Shown: positions 8,881-19,221 of the stretch, in pieces | How positions within the stretch are numbered: the first letter of the stretch is position 1 | Layout of the letters: every line of letters starts with the position of its first letter | NCBI RefSeq assembly: GCF_000315915.1 | Contig: NC_020185.1 | Span: 2,294,001-2,358,000, forward strand | Direction of reading: 5' to 3' | Length of the DNA: 64,000 nt | DNA from: Henningerozyma blattae CBS 6284 | Lineage: Eukaryota; Ascomycota; Saccharomycetes; Saccharomycetales; Saccharomycetaceae | Position numbers and translations under genes: made by a program | Notes under the pieces: generated by a model | What the model saw: only the letters and a program-made list of their open reading frames with translations | What the model was told of the DNA's origin: nothing | Database searches by the model: none

Positions 8881-10242
8881 ACCGAAATTAGAGAAAGAAT
8901 GCCGCCAAATTGTTGAAGATTTGTTAAAAAATCAGTTTATCAGTAAAGAGTAAATCTCCATACTCATCACCTGTACTATTAGTTAAGAAAAAAGACGGTA
9001 GTTTTAGGATGGTTGTCGATTTCAGAGAGTTAAACAAAGTTACAGTTAAGGATCCTTTCCATTACCTCGGAATAGACGATTTGTAAGTAAACTCGGCGAT
9101 TGTGCTTCTTTTACCACTCTGGATCTACATTCGGGCTATCATCAGATTCCACTAGATCCGGATAGTGAAGAAATGACCGGCTTTACTACCCCTTTTTGGC
9201 CACTATTAATACAAAGTAATGCCGTTTGGCTTATGTAACGCCCCAGCTACCTTTTCTAGATACATGCAACGGTTAATAGGCAATATTCCTAATGTTTTTG
9301 TTTTGTTTACTTAGATGATATCCTAATTGCCTCGAAAGATAAGGAATCTCATCTTCAAGATATCCGCAAAGTGTTACAAATCTTGAAGAAGGAAAATTTG
9401 GTATGCAAAAAGAAGAAATGTCATTTCTTACAAGAGTCTGTAGAATTCCTAGGATTCAGATTGGGTAAAAACGGTATTATGGTACAACAAGAAAAAATTC
9501 GAGCAGTATGCCCACGCCAAACACAATTAAATCAGCTCAATCCTTTCTGTGAATGGTAAACTATTATAGGAAATTTATTCCCCAGTGCTCATTGTTGTCC
9601 AAACCTATTATTGAATTTATTTCTAAAAAATGTGATTGGTCCAAGAAACAAGATCAAGCGGTTATTACTCTCAAACAAAAGTTATGCTCAGCACCCGTAC
9701 TAGTCCCATTTATTCCTGGTGACGAATACCGTCTTTCTACAGATGCTAGCACTATCGCTCTTGGTGGGGGTACTAGAACGTTTGGGACAACTTGTTGGTG
9801 TAATTGATTATTTTTCAAAAACTACTCAAGCACATTATCCGGTTGGAGAAATAGAATTGTTGTATATCATTCAAAACTTACAACACTTCAAATACAATCT
9901 AAATGGACACCCACTTCATCTTAAGAACTGATCATATATCCTTATTGGCATACAGAAATAAGAAAGAACCCTCTGCAAGAATTTCACGATGGTTAGACTT
10001 CTTAACTGAGTTTGATTTCACCTTAGAATACATTAAAGGATCACTTAATCATGTCGCAGATGCCTTAAGTAGACCTGCTACGGAAAATGAAATTACCACT
10101 AATGAAGTTAATAAAGTTGCAATAATTGAAGAAATTGAAGATTCAACTTTAGTATTTCCAATAAACAGTATAGTGAGAATCACCCCAGTTGATTGGTATG
10201 AAGATTGGATCCAAGACCCCTGGTCCGCTGCAGTTTTGGTAC
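8881..10242 (+). pseudogene. Ty3-like reverse transcriptase/RNase H remnant, runs into assembly gap
   Basis: Broken frames encode VLLVKKKDGSFRMVVDFREL, TTLDLHSGYHQIPLDP (~9115), the catalytic VYLDDIL (~9310), CKKKKCHFLQESVEFLGF, NYYRKFIPQC, PVLVPF, LSTDAS (RNase H start) and LRTDHISLL...HVADALSR (~9930-10080), in normal Ty3 order. Several single-base frameshifts and stops separate them. The segment ends at the 100-N gap, so the integrase N-terminus and core are not seen in this copy. Confidence 0.85.
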
Positions 10243-10342
10243 NNNNNNNNNNNNNNNNNNNNNNNNNNNNNNNNNNNNNNNNNNNNNNNNNNNNNNNNNN
10301 NNNNNNNNNNNNNNNNNNNNNNNNNNNNNNNNNNNNNNNNNN
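10243..10342. other. Assembly gap (100 N) inside retroelement copy 1
   Basis: One hundred N bases, a conventional gap of unknown true length. By comparison with copy 2, the missing part should include the integrase HHCC and DDE core. Confidence 0.99.
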
Positions 10343-10771
10343 AGAGGATAGTTAAAGATCCAACCCATATTTTTAGGACCATTTAAGATTGTAAAAATAG
10401 GAAAAAACACCGTTGAACTTGATCTGCCATCCTCCTTTAAGAAACATAGGGTTATCAATATAAAATGGATAAAAAAGTTTGTATTAGACAAATATAGGTA
10501 CCCAAAGAGTCTACCAAGAACCTCGATTGAAAGAATACAGCGTGCTCAGGAAATAATTGCAGTTATAGGCTACGATGTGGAAAGCCACGAATACTACTGC
10601 AAGATGAAAGATGTTGATCCCACTCTAACCTGCACATACTTGTTAGAAGAATTTAATAAGTTAACAAGCTCAAAGAAATCATCGTTGTTAAACAATTTCA
10701 ATACACTTGTGAATACAAATTTACTGGCATTCAAGAGAGTTAGACATTGTTATACAGTGTTTAAGATGTAA
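10343..10771 (+). pseudogene. Ty3-like integrase C-terminal domain, copy 1
   Basis: Starts at the gap with a broken frame (GPFKIVKIGKNTVELDLP, KHRVINIKWIKKFV). The final open stretch (10577-10771) reads MESHEYYCKMKDVDPTLTCT... and ends ...RHCYTVFKM. It is almost identical to 12132-12555. DVDPTL and KHRVIN are conserved in Ty3 integrases. Confidence 0.85.
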
Positions 10772-10948
10772 AGACTATTACTTTATTTAGACATATATAG
10801 TAAATACTATAACTAAAATGAATATATTTCTTAAATAGTATTTTTCGATATAAAAAGAAAAACACATTTTAAATAATAAGTCACATGATAAAAAGTCTTT
10901 TACCACTTAATAGAAAATGATATAATCATATTCCAGCAAAATTTATGT

Positions 10949-11012
10949 CTTATGTCTGAAAAAGCTGGCCTTTAAATACTTTTCAAAGGTCAACGCCAGC
11001 TTTTCCATTTTA
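10949..11012. repeat. Imperfect inverted repeat after retroelement copy 1
   Basis: AAAAAGCTGGC is mirrored by GCCAGCTTTT about 35 bp later, with inner CTTT/AAAG pairing, giving a potential long hairpin. It begins just where similarity to the other Ty3-like copies stops, so it may be the end of another inserted element. Confidence 0.5.
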
Positions 11013-11217
11013 CTTTAATTGGACTGTTTATAAACTTACTTACAAGGGTAGGAGTGCACAGTTTGAGTAATACTGGCTAACTAGTAGAGATTATGCATAG
11101 AACAGATATTCACAGGGATGCAACTAGCAGCTGCTCAGTGTTATGTATAATTTCTAGTTAGCAACTTGTAGATGAGTATAAAATCGATCTCGTCTACAAC
11201 AATTTACAACAATAAGA

Positions 11218-11290
11218 GCTTTCATGGCCAAGTTGGTAAGGCGCCACACTAGTAATGTGGAGATCATCAGTTCGACTCTGGTTGAAAGCA
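11218..11290 (+). tRNA. tRNA-Thr (anticodon AGT)
   Basis: Reads GCTTTCATGGCCAAGTTGG..., with anticodon loop CTAGTAA (AGT) and ...GGTTGAAAGCA. The acceptor stem GCTTTCA/TGAAAGC is perfect, and the A box and B box (GTTCGACTC) are intact. It is 73 nt without intron. CTTTTTT follows as terminator. A retroelement-type end (CTCGTCTACAACA, ending 11202) lies 15 bp upstream, again the Ty3 insertion distance. Confidence 0.98.
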
Positions 11291-11305
11291 ATTCTTTTTT
11301 GGTAA

Positions 11306-11621
11306 TGTCACGTAGTGTGAGCTACGTTAGTCATGTGTATAAATACAGGATCACTCGATAACAGAATGAACATGTAGATTAACAAGTAAGTGAATCATGA
11401 ACATAAATTCTATTTAAGAATCTAAAGCTAAAAGGAATAAACTAGAGGGTTAAGGTAGAGCGAAGAAGTAAGAACTAGAAAACAAAAAGAACGAAATACA
11501 AAAGTTGGAAGTGTATAGTGAACAAATCGGAACGTAATAATAATAATATTTAACTTACATAGGCTCAGGTATATAGTTGTATAGTTTAATAAACAGTTGG
11601 TATTAAACTAGCATCCAAAAA
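11306..11621 (+). repeat. LTR-like repeat family B, copy 2 (ends at gap)
   Basis: Begins TGTCACGTAGTGTGAGCTAC, like copy 3 at 20721, and carries a TATA-like GTGTATAAATACAGG. It is near-identical to copy 3 until TTGGTATTAAACTAGC and then runs into a 20-N gap. It lies 15 bp downstream of tRNA-Thr. It is probably a solo LTR of a second retroelement family. Confidence 0.8.
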
Positions 11622-11641
11622 NNNNNNNNNNNNNNNNNNNN
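11622..11641. other. Assembly gap (20 N)
   Basis: Twenty N bases between LTR-like copy B2 and Ty3-like copy 2. Repeats on both sides suggest a misassembled or collapsed retroelement. Confidence 0.99.
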
Positions 11642-12727
11642 GCCGCTCAATATCCTTAGGATCGGTCGGTACGTTAGTACTTATTTTATTCGGTTTATTT
11701 TTGTCTTATCTATGGTTTTCCAAGAACGATTGTTTCAGATAGAGATATTAGATTCACCAGCTCGTTTTACAGAGAAGTGACAGAAAGACTAGGCATCAAA
11801 TTATTACTATCTTCCTCTAATCATCCACAGACAGATGGTCAGACGGAAAGCGTTAACAAACCTTAAGGTCGGTTACTAAGAAGTTACTGTTCACAAGATC
11901 AAGATAATTGGGACCATTTTATCCCTCAGGTTGAATTCGTTTACAATTCCACGTTCCAACGTCCTATTCAAGCTTCACCATTTGAAGTAGATTTAGGTTA
12001 CGTACCCAACGAACCATTACTAGACATTGGTAATGAACTGTCGGCACGAAATCTATCCGCTGTTGACTTATCAAAAACCATCAAGGCGATTTCTCTAAGA
12101 ACTACAGATTTCCTCAAGCGATCACAAGAGGATAGTTAAAGATCCAACCCATATTTTTAGGACCATTTAAGATTGTAAAAATAGGAAAAAACACCGTTGA
12201 ACTTGACCTGCCATCCTCCTTTAAGAAACATAGGGTTATCAATATAAAATGGATAAAAAAGTTTGTATTAGACAAATATAGGTACCCAAAGAGTCTACCA
12301 AGAACCTCGATTGAAAGAATACAGCGTGCTCAAGAAATAATTGCAGTTATAGGCTACGATGTGGAAAGCCACGAATACTACTGCAAGATGAAAGATGTTG
12401 ATCCCACTCTAACCTGTACATACTTGTTAGAAGAATTTAATAAGTTAACAAGCTCAAAGAAATCATCGTTGTTAAACAATTTCAATACACTTGTGAATAC
12501 AAATTTACTGGGATTCAAGAGAGTTAGACATTGTTATACAGTGTTTAAAATGTAAAGACGATTACTTTATTTAGAAATATATAGTAAATACTATAACTAA
12601 AATGAATATATTTCTTAAATAATGTTTTTCGATATAAAAAGAAAAACACATTTTAAATAATAAGTCACGTGGTAAAAAGTCTTTTACCACTTAATAGAAA
12701 ATGATATAATCATATTCCAGAACATCC
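11642..12727 (+). mobile_element. Ty3/gypsy-like retrotransposon, copy 2 (integrase part only)
   Basis: Broken frames encode the integrase core: TIVSDRDIRFTSSFYREVTE, HPQTDGQTES and YNSTFQRPIQASPFEVDLGY, with an in-frame stop just after TES..NKP. The C-terminus is nearly identical to copy 1 and ends in the 64-codon open stretch 12361-12555. The similarity then continues through the 3' non-coding part to CATATTCCAGAACA (12727). The AACA end could be an LTR terminus. Everything upstream of the core is cut off by the gap. Confidence 0.85.
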
Positions 12728-13708
12728 ATCATTCAATATATTTTATCATTATTTGATGCATGAAGTATTAGGTATTTGGAATAATAAGAATTGACACCAT
12801 TTATACTAGTGGGGAAATTGAACTACGTTGAGAGTATCCTCTTAACCTTCATTCCATATATTTAAATATAACAAGTCTTTATGTGTAAACAAGTAATAAT
12901 TACTAGTTTAGGAATAAAAAGAAGAATATAATGTACAAATAATAATACTAATAAAACCCCAATTAAGCAATTGATGTGTCATAAGATTTTTTTTTTTTAA
13001 TTACAAGTATCATGATGCTCTAACCAGGTATATTAACTGGGGAAATTTTTATTAGCAATTAGTTCTTCTCATCCAACATTGAAACGTATAAATAGCCTGC
13101 ATAAATTCGTTTATAAGCTTGTACTTCTTATATTTATTTTTATATATTTTATTCCTACTCAGAATGGTAGGAGGTTTCTATAATATAACTTTACTATTAA
13201 CAACAGAATTATTCTCTAAATAATGTCAGACTCTAAAATTAATACAACTTATACTTCCGATGACTATTAGAACGATATAAGTTCTATTTACAAATGATAT
13301 TCTTTTGTGTGTGTGTATGCGTACGTGCGTTCTTACAAGAACCAATTTGAAATGCAATTTACATATCAAATTAGTATATATTATCACAACAATGTATTTT
13401 ATTAATAACCTCTAATATACTCGATTATATCAACCAAGTTAGGTAATTAACAGCAGTACATTTTGGTGACTCGTATTGTCATCTAATATATATATATACC
13501 TAATACATTCGGACGAACATTACGTCTTTTGGTAATCGAAATTTTCTAGTGCTCAGGTCATCAGTCCATTTGATGAATAAATAAATATAATATGTACGCA
13601 CGTATAGACAAGGAATATATAAATAAGTTGTAGTTGAAATATTTTTTTGTGTTTATTATGAAAAGAGTCGTGAAAGGGAAGGACTCACCATTACCCTCAT
13701 CACTTGCC
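12728..13708. other. CYT1 downstream region with LTR-like remnant
   Basis: No gene is supported. It contains a repeat of family C (13140-13230) and scattered TATA-like tracts. The rest is AT-rich, with a short GT/GC run near 13306-13328. The last part is the CYT1 3' UTR. Confidence 0.55.
13140..13230 (-). repeat. Dispersed repeat family C, copy 1
   Basis: Its reverse complement matches 43609-43712. It shares GACATTATTT, AGAGAATAATTCT, ATTATAGAAACC, CCTACCATT, TGAGTAGGAATAAAA and a following TATATAAAA, in the same order and similar spacing. The embedded TATA box and the isolation suggest an old solo LTR. Confidence 0.7.
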
Positions 13709-14587
13709 CTAACGCTTACCACTCTTTGGTGGGTTGAATACAATCTTTCTTGTCTTGATACCAGCCCACTTGAACTTCTTAACCCACACACTCAATAGGT
13801 ACAATGATGATAATATTATAACAGTCTTCAACCCTAATTTCTTTCTTTCATCCATTTCAGGTTCTGCACACCAACTCAAGAAAGTAGAAACATCTTTGGC
13901 CATTTGCGAAGTAGTAGCTGGAGTACCATCTTCGTATTCTACCAGCCCATCAAATAAGACTCTACCCATGGCAATGGAACCACCTGGGAAGTATGGGTTA
14001 TAATTGGAACCTGGTGGTAATTGTACACCAGCTGGAGGTTCTTCTGGGTAACCAGTCAATAACGAAAAGATATAATCGGCACCACCATGTCTAGCTTTGG
14101 ACATCAATGATAGATCAGGAGGAAATGCACCTTGGTTAGCAGCTCTGGCAGCTTGTTCGTTAGGGTATGGACCCAAGATTTTATCACTCAATTTACCAGG
14201 TCTTGCCTTTGGATTACCCTGTTCATCAGGTTCTTCATCAACATATTCGAATGCTTCAGCCATTTCTTTCACTTCTTCTTGTGTGTGTGAGACATCAACA
14301 AGGGTTCTCCATGCAATTCTATCTAACGAATGACATGCAGCACATACTTCTCGATAAACATGGTACCCTCTTCTAATAGAAGCATGGTCAAAAGTTTGCA
14401 GGGGACCCTTGTGAGACCAATCAAAACTTGGACTGTGTAACCCATGTTCAGCCGCAGTCATAGCATGGGCCTTTAATGAATCCGAATATAAAAGAGCTGA
14501 AGCAGTAGCACCACAACCAATAACCCCGGCAGTGACAAACTTCGAGTACTGTGGCTTGATGTTCTTGAATGCTATATTTCTAAACAT
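13709..14587 (-). CDS. CYT1: Cytochrome c1, heme subunit of complex III
   Basis: A 292-residue precursor. Cyt1 carries electrons from the Rieske protein to cytochrome c in the inner mitochondrial membrane. A basic N-terminal presequence (1-18) is followed by a hydrophobic sorting segment (about 19-33), as in bipartite presequences. The heme-binding CAACH is at 82-86 and the axial Met at 207 (GGSIAMGRV). A single membrane anchor spans about 252-268, followed by a basic matrix tail. S. cerevisiae Cyt1 is 309 residues. It lies next to YNG1 as in S. cerevisiae (YOR065W/YOR064C), divergently transcribed across a promoter with a 17-bp ACCCTA array. All key residues are present. Confidence 0.98.
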   Translation of the reverse strand: MFRNIAFKNIKPQYSKFVTAGVIGCGATASALLYSDSLKAHAMTAAEHGLHSPSFDWSHKGPLQTFDHASIRRGYHVYREVCAACHSLDRIAWRTLVDVSHTQEEVKEMAEAFEYVDEEPDEQGNPKARPGKLSDKILGPYPNEQAARAANQGAFPPDLSLMSKARHGGADYIFSLLTGYPEEPPAGVQLPPGSNYNPYFPGGSIAMGRVLFDGLVEYEDGTPATTSQMAKDVSTFLSWCAEPEMDERKKLGLKTVIILSSLYLLSVWVKKFKWAGIKTRKIVFNPPKSGKR

Positions 14588-15087
14588 TTTTTCGATTTTT
14601 TCGTTCTGTTTGTATAATATATTTTCTTTATATTACTTCTGTGTTTACTTGCACACTGATTAGCGCAACACTTTGATTACTTACTTATATCTAATAAACA
14701 CTTGGATCTACATAATAAAGTGTCTCTTGTTAATGTATATATAAGCCCCGAGAAGCTCCCGGATCGCTCAAGGTTCGTGTGTTTAAACTACTCTTTTGCC
14801 CGCAAATTCCGGGGCACATGACACACCCGAACGATGCCGTTTTAAGGGAGAAAACGACTCTCAATCCTTTAAGAAAATTTTCGAATCCGATAATTTACAA
14901 ACCCTAATTTATCAGTAACCCTAGTTTAATGAGAACCCTGGTCTAACAATAACCCTAGGGTCCTTGACCTAGGGTTGTGGCTAAACGATAAGAATAAAAA
15001 ATTAAAGCTTAAAGATTGTTTATATATACAAAAAATATTGGAAAATGATAAATATATATATATATATATTAATAGCACAATCAACAA
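14588..15087. promoter_or_regulatory. CYT1/YNG1 divergent promoter
   Basis: A 500-bp divergent spacer. It holds the 17-bp ACCCTA array (14901-14976), a CCGAGAAGCTCCCGG pseudo-palindrome with CCG/CGG half-sites near 14746, and a (TA)n tract near 15052-15068 before YNG1. One ATTGG (CCAAT box on the CYT1 strand) lies near 15035, far from CYT1. A clear HAP1 site was not found. Confidence 0.55.
14901..14976. repeat. 17-bp tandem array with ACCCTA cores
   Basis: ACCCTA-type cores start at 14901, 14918, 14935 and 14952, exactly 17 bp apart, within the degenerate unit ACCCTARTTTAnnnnnA. An inverted CCTAGGGTT closes the array at 14968-14976 and forms a palindrome with the last direct copy. The core resembles the Tbf1 (TTAGGG) binding motif. 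Assignment to Tbf1 is inference. Confidence 0.8.
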
Positions 15088-16026
15088 ATGGATACAAGAC
15101 ATGCCTTCTTAGGTACTCTAGACCATCTTCCAGCAGAACTCATCAGGTCTCTATGGTTGTTGCAATACCTTAACGTTTCTAACGAATCAAACAACAATTC
15201 TACGCCTGCATCGGATGTAACCAACCCAACTCTAGTGAGAAATAGTAGACATCTTGTCGTTAAATATTTGCATGATCTTATCACCCACCAAGAGGAGAAG
15301 ATCCGTCTAGAAAATACTTTTTTACAAACGTTGTTGAAGAATAGATCACATGAATTGCTTCAAAAAAACAATCTTAAACATTCTCAAAATGGGAAGCATC
15401 CAATTGGGAAACATCAGCATTCTCATAATAAACAACCTTTGAAGAAACGTCTCACTGTAAAGATTACCTTAAACCCTCCTTCTGTGGCACCTGTACTTTC
15501 TACCAAAGAATCAAAAATCTCCCCCATTATTAATGATTCAACACCCATTATAAAGAAGAAAAGAGGTAGACGACCGAAATTACAACAACAACAGATTCTT
15601 GAAGAATCTGTAGTCCCACCTTTATCACGACTTTCAAACACTCAAATTCAATCTCATAAGTTACGATCTGTAAAACAAAAGATAAACCCAATACCATCAG
15701 ATGATACGCTAAAGATAAATTTAAATAATAAAAAGATAAAAGGTAAATGGAAAAAAACTTCACAACCAATAACTCCTACAGAACCAACATACTGTTATTG
15801 TAATGATGTCTCATATGGTAAGATGGTAGCGTGTGATAATGATGATTGTAAAATAGAATGGTTCCATTATAATTGTATTAAAAAAGATATGGCAAGTTCG
15901 AATCCAACATCAATTTCCAGTGCAATAGATAATAATACTCAAGAAATTAATTTGAATAAGAAATGGTTTTGTTCAAAAGATTGTGAAACTCATTATTATT
16001 CAACTCATCGAAAACTACGAAAATAG
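15088..16026 (+). CDS. YNG1: ING-family PHD-finger protein, NuA3 subunit Yng1
   Basis: A 312-residue protein with an N-terminal ING-type helical region (1-95) and an AT-hook-like [10 protein letters not shown] (156-165). A C-terminal PHD finger (236-299) has all ligands: C236, C238, C249, C254, H260, C263, C295, C299. Yng1 belongs to the NuA3 histone H3 acetyltransferase and reads H3K4me3. An Asn/Ser-rich insert lies between the third and fourth Cys/His pairs. It is longer than S. cerevisiae Yng1 (219 residues) through a low-complexity middle. Pho23 has a similar layout, but position beside CYT1 favours YNG1. Confidence 0.88.
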   Translation: MDTRHAFLGTLDHLPAELIRSLWLLQYLNVSNESNNNSTPASDVTNPTLVRNSRHLVVKYLHDLITHQEEKIRLENTFLQTLLKNRSHELLQKNNLKHSQNGKHPIGKHQHSHNKQPLKKRLTVKITLNPPSVAPVLSTKESKISPIINDSTPIIKKKRGRRPKLQQQQILEESVVPPLSRLSNTQIQSHKLRSVKQKINPIPSDDTLKINLNNKKIKGKWKKTSQPITPTEPTYCYCNDVSYGKMVACDNDDCKIEWFHYNCIKKDMASSNPTSISSAIDNNTQEINLNKKWFCSKDCETHYYSTHRKLRK

Positions 16027-16411
16027 CCATTATAGAAATGTACACTACCTACATATCACTTTGTGAAGAGAAATTATTTATATATATATATATACATTAA
16101 ATATTATATATCATCATATGTAGTTAGTTTATTTAATTCCTATTTTTTTTCTTCCCTATATGATTATGATTGTTACAGATTATTTGAAATTAAACTAACC
16201 TAACTATCGGACTCGTATTATTATTATAATAGAACTTATTAAAAAAAATAAAAAAAAAATTAATCGTGCAAAATTGAATGTAATATATCTTTAAAAAATA
16301 TGTATGTATTAATGGGTGCATGCGCGCATGTTATTTTTTAATTTTTTTTTTTTTTTTAATTTTTTTTTATTCTTTCATATATTATACTATTATTATTACT
16401 CTTATTCCAGA
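16027..16411. other. YNG1/CKA2 convergent spacer
   Basis: A 385-bp AT-rich terminator region with a TA tract (about 16077-16094) and poly-T runs (about 16341-16370). No gene is seen. Confidence 0.7.
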
Positions 16412-17443
16412 TTATGAATATTGTTGACGGAAAAATTTATGATTCATTGCTTCTTTAGCCGTTAATCTTTCTTGATGATCATATCTTAATAAATTATCAA
16501 TCAAATCAATCATTTCTGGTACAGCTAATTCTATAATATTATTATCATTCTCTTTAATGAAATATTGCCAATTCTTCTTATTGAAATCTTTCATTATATT
16601 ATCATATTCGCTTGGTAATTTTAATCCATATTTACTCAAATATGCTAATAATTCCTTTGTACCTAAGACAGCTGCAATTTTGACCAATTGATCAGGATTA
16701 GTAGAACCTTTAAAGAAAGGTTCCTTTCTGAACACAATTGCAGCTAACATACAACCAACAGACCAAAGATCCAATGAATAATCGTATTGGTTTAAATTCA
16801 CCAATAACTCAGGACCTTTATGATATCTTGAAGCAACTCTAACGTTATAATCAACCCCAGGATGGTAGAATTCTGCTAAACCCCAATCAATCAATCTTAA
16901 TTTCTTTTGAATTGGATCAATCATAACATTTTGTGGTTTCACATCTCTATGCATAATACCCATAGAATGACAATAATCTAAAGCAATCAATAATTGTGTA
17001 AAATAATATTGAATATCGCTCAATTTGAAAGTTGGATATAAAGTCCTAAAATCAACATTTTTAATTTCTTCAAATATTAAAGCTGGTATCTTTGATTGTG
17101 TGTCTTGAACAATATCATATAATCCAACTACGTTAGGTCCACCTGTTAGATTGGTTAAAATCTTCAATTCTCTATAGATCTTCTTTAATTTAACAGGTTT
17201 CAAGACTTTAATAACGCATGGTTCATTGTTGATTATATTTATCCCACTAAACACCTCTGAATATTTCCCACGACCAATTTTCTTGATTATTTCATAATTT
17301 GTGATCTTCCCCCAATCAATCGTAACACCTTGTTCATAATCCCAATATTCCTGAGGTCTCTTCTCACATTCATCAGCATAAACTCTAGCAATAGAATAAA
17401 CTCGGCTGGATTTTTGATTTAAAGTGGATGGTGGTAATGGCAT
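16412..17443 (-). CDS. CKA2: Casein kinase 2 catalytic alpha' subunit
   Basis: A 343-residue Ser/Thr kinase. CK2 phosphorylates acidic Ser/Thr sites and works as a tetramer with Ckb1/Ckb2. The kinase features are the glycine loop GRGKYSEVF (57-65), catalytic Lys 79, the basic [13 protein letters not shown] segment typical of CK2, HRDVKPQN (165-172), and DWG (186-188) in place of DFG, which is characteristic of CK2. The N-terminal [18 protein letters not shown] activating segment is present. Length matches S. cerevisiae Cka2 (339) better than Cka1 (372), and the location fits YOR061W. It is divergent from SLD7. Confidence 0.95.
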   Translation of the reverse strand: MPLPPSTLNQKSSRVYSIARVYADECEKRPQEYWDYEQGVTIDWGKITNYEIIKKIGRGKYSEVFSGINIINNEPCVIKVLKPVKLKKIYRELKILTNLTGGPNVVGLYDIVQDTQSKIPALIFEEIKNVDFRTLYPTFKLSDIQYYFTQLLIALDYCHSMGIMHRDVKPQNVMIDPIQKKLRLIDWGLAEFYHPGVDYNVRVASRYHKGPELLVNLNQYDYSLDLWSVGCMLAAIVFRKEPFFKGSTNPDQLVKIAAVLGTKELLAYLSKYGLKLPSEYDNIMKDFNKKNWQYFIKENDNNIIELAVPEMIDLIDNLLRYDHQERLTAKEAMNHKFFRQQYS

Positions 17444-18163
17444 CTTTGAAGTATTTTATAAAACCTTGAACTCAAAATAAAAATAACAAAAAAAAAAAAA
17501 AAAATAATATAATTGCAATAACTTGGTTAATGTTATTAATATTAGGAAAATATATGGCTTTATATCTAATGAGATGTAAATTCAATTAATTATACAGAAA
17601 TGGAGTATATCGTAAACAATTAGACTGAGATATAACTTTGGATGATACAGTATCGAAAGCAATTGAATAACTTCCTGTGGATTTTACTTTAAAATGCTTA
17701 GTTGATTGAATTTTAAACTTTCTCTCCGAGTGACAGATCCAGATTTGCTATAAATTGATCTTCCTTTCTCCTTTACCAAAAAAAATTAAAAAAAAAATAT
17801 TGGAACACAAGATTTGGAAAATATTAGCTTAAAGTTCTAATTCAAGTTACAAGTCAATTGTGTTTCTTCCACAACTAGGGTTACCGTTCTAGAACCTGCA
17901 CGTAGTGTGTGTGACATTGATACCTTGTTCTAACTTTGGTGTATCTATTGCTGTCTGTTTCTATTATGAGTTTTACAACAGTTATGTCGATTAAGATTCT
18001 CGCAAAACTCACCACAGTGTTTACCCGGAGAACAGGAAAACTCGGGTAATACAAAAATATGTTTCAAGCTGTTAATACCATTAAATTAATATTATTTGTT
18101 AAAAAATTATTTTATAGATCATATTTTCTTAAATAAATTGTAATTATTTCTACATCTGAATGA
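17444..18163. promoter_or_regulatory. CKA2/SLD7 divergent promoter
   Basis: A 720-bp spacer. Two Reb1-type sites in inverted orientation lie at 18021-18028 and 18043-18049. A single heat-shock-like TTCTAGAA lies at 17887-17894. A-tracts lie near 17488 and 17780. No ORF is supported. Confidence 0.55.
18021..18049. promoter_or_regulatory. Inverted pair of Reb1 sites
   Basis: TTACCCGG (18021-18028) and CGGGTAA (18043-18049) are both exact Reb1 cores, about 120-140 bp upstream of SLD7. Reb1 keeps promoters nucleosome-free, so this fits a divergent housekeeping promoter. Confidence 0.65.
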
Positions 18164-19144
18164 ATGCACAAGGTTGGTGTATTAAAGTTTACATTGGGTG
18201 GACATAGTTCAACACATAATGAAATAACATTACGAGATGTTCAATTATGGGAGCAGAAGAATAACAATCATGAAAGCCCTTCAGAAGATCAAAACCTCAC
18301 TGAACCTGTCCATACTTATAAAGGGAAGTTTTTCCAGTATGTAAGTCTGTCGAGATTACCAAATTGGTGCTTCCCCATTGATAATTATGGCAACAATCAA
18401 GATGGAAATCAAAGTGTTACATTTACTACGAGTTCTACCACTTTAGCTTATTTTAAATCTAAATTAAAAACGTTTGATCGTGGTATTGTGGTTGAAATTA
18501 GTGTCATGGATGATACTCGTTTGATTGATCATTTGTTTATAATATTTTATTCCTCCAATAAATATAATAATTCGAAAAACCATAACATTCATTGGTTTAT
18601 ATTGGACTTGCGAAAAAAATCTCAAATTGATTCAAAAGTTTTAGAATTGCAGAAACAATTAAATAAAAACAGGCCTCAACTTGAAAAAAGGTTGATTGAA
18701 AAACCTCTCTTACACCATAGTAATACACTAGACCTTGGGACTTTGATAAAGAGAAAGGCATCAAATGATTCATTGATGGGTAATGATAATAATAATCTTC
18801 TTAAAACAAAATATGAGGATCCACTTTTGAGTCATGGTACTTTTTCAGATACACAAAAACTGATTCAAAATAATATTGTGAAACGTGATAGGAGAATCCA
18901 ATTTAAGGAAACTTTATCTAAATTAATTTTAAGTGGTTTAAGATTAAGAGGTATTCCAAATTCTCAGCCTGGATTCCAAAAATTGTTTAGGACAACTTAC
19001 GATTCAGCTGAATTTGCTCATCGTAATGATTTGAAAAAACTTGTTAGTAATAATAGTTCGAAAAAAACTATGGATGAATATTTATCATTTGAAACGTTAC
19101 AAGATACAGTTGAGACATTACTGACATTGTATACTAGATCATAG
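18164..19144 (+). CDS. SLD7: Replication-initiation factor Sld7
   Basis: A 326-residue protein. Sld7 binds Sld3 and helps load Cdc45 and Dpb11 at origins in S phase. The N-terminal block (about 1-110) has VLKFTLGG, LRDVQLW and AYFKSKLKTFDRGIVVEIS, matching the Sld3-binding region of the family. The C-terminal block has IQFKETLSKLILSGLRLRGI, an AEFAHRNDLKKL segment and SFETLQDTVETLLTLYTRS, the homodimer domain. An Asn-rich linker makes it longer than S. cerevisiae Sld7 (257). It lies beside CKA2 as in S. cerevisiae (YOR060C/YOR061W). The 3' end converges on AIM29. Confidence 0.9.
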   Translation: MHKVGVLKFTLGGHSSTHNEITLRDVQLWEQKNNNHESPSEDQNLTEPVHTYKGKFFQYVSLSRLPNWCFPIDNYGNNQDGNQSVTFTTSSTTLAYFKSKLKTFDRGIVVEISVMDDTRLIDHLFIIFYSSNKYNNSKNHNIHWFILDLRKKSQIDSKVLELQKQLNKNRPQLEKRLIEKPLLHHSNTLDLGTLIKRKASNDSLMGNDNNNLLKTKYEDPLLSHGTFSDTQKLIQNNIVKRDRRIQFKETLSKLILSGLRLRGIPNSQPGFQKLFRTTYDSAEFAHRNDLKKLVSNNSSKKTMDEYLSFETLQDTVETLLTLYTRS

Positions 19145-19221
19145 ACGTACAAATGATACTTCTAATTTAATTTTTTTTTAATTTATAATTTGTCTTACGG
19201 TACATATCTATAAATATAATT

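Larger units (their letters stand above)
8280..10935 (+). mobile_element. Ty3/gypsy-like retrotransposon, degenerate copy 1
   Basis: The order is LTR end (TGTTGTAGACGAGAT at 8280), LTR 3' end (ACAACA, 8327-8332), primer-binding site TGGTAGCG (8335-8342, complementary to initiator tRNA-Met as in Ty3), Gag remnant, reverse transcriptase, RNase H, 100-N gap, integrase C-terminus. Frameshifts, in-frame stops and a deletion of nucleocapsid and protease leave it inactive. The apparent 5' LTR is only 53 bp, so it has lost its middle or the assembly is collapsed. It starts 17 bp upstream of tRNA-Ala, matching Ty3-type targeting. The 3' boundary is set where the similarity with copies 2 and 3 stops. 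Confidence 0.85.
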
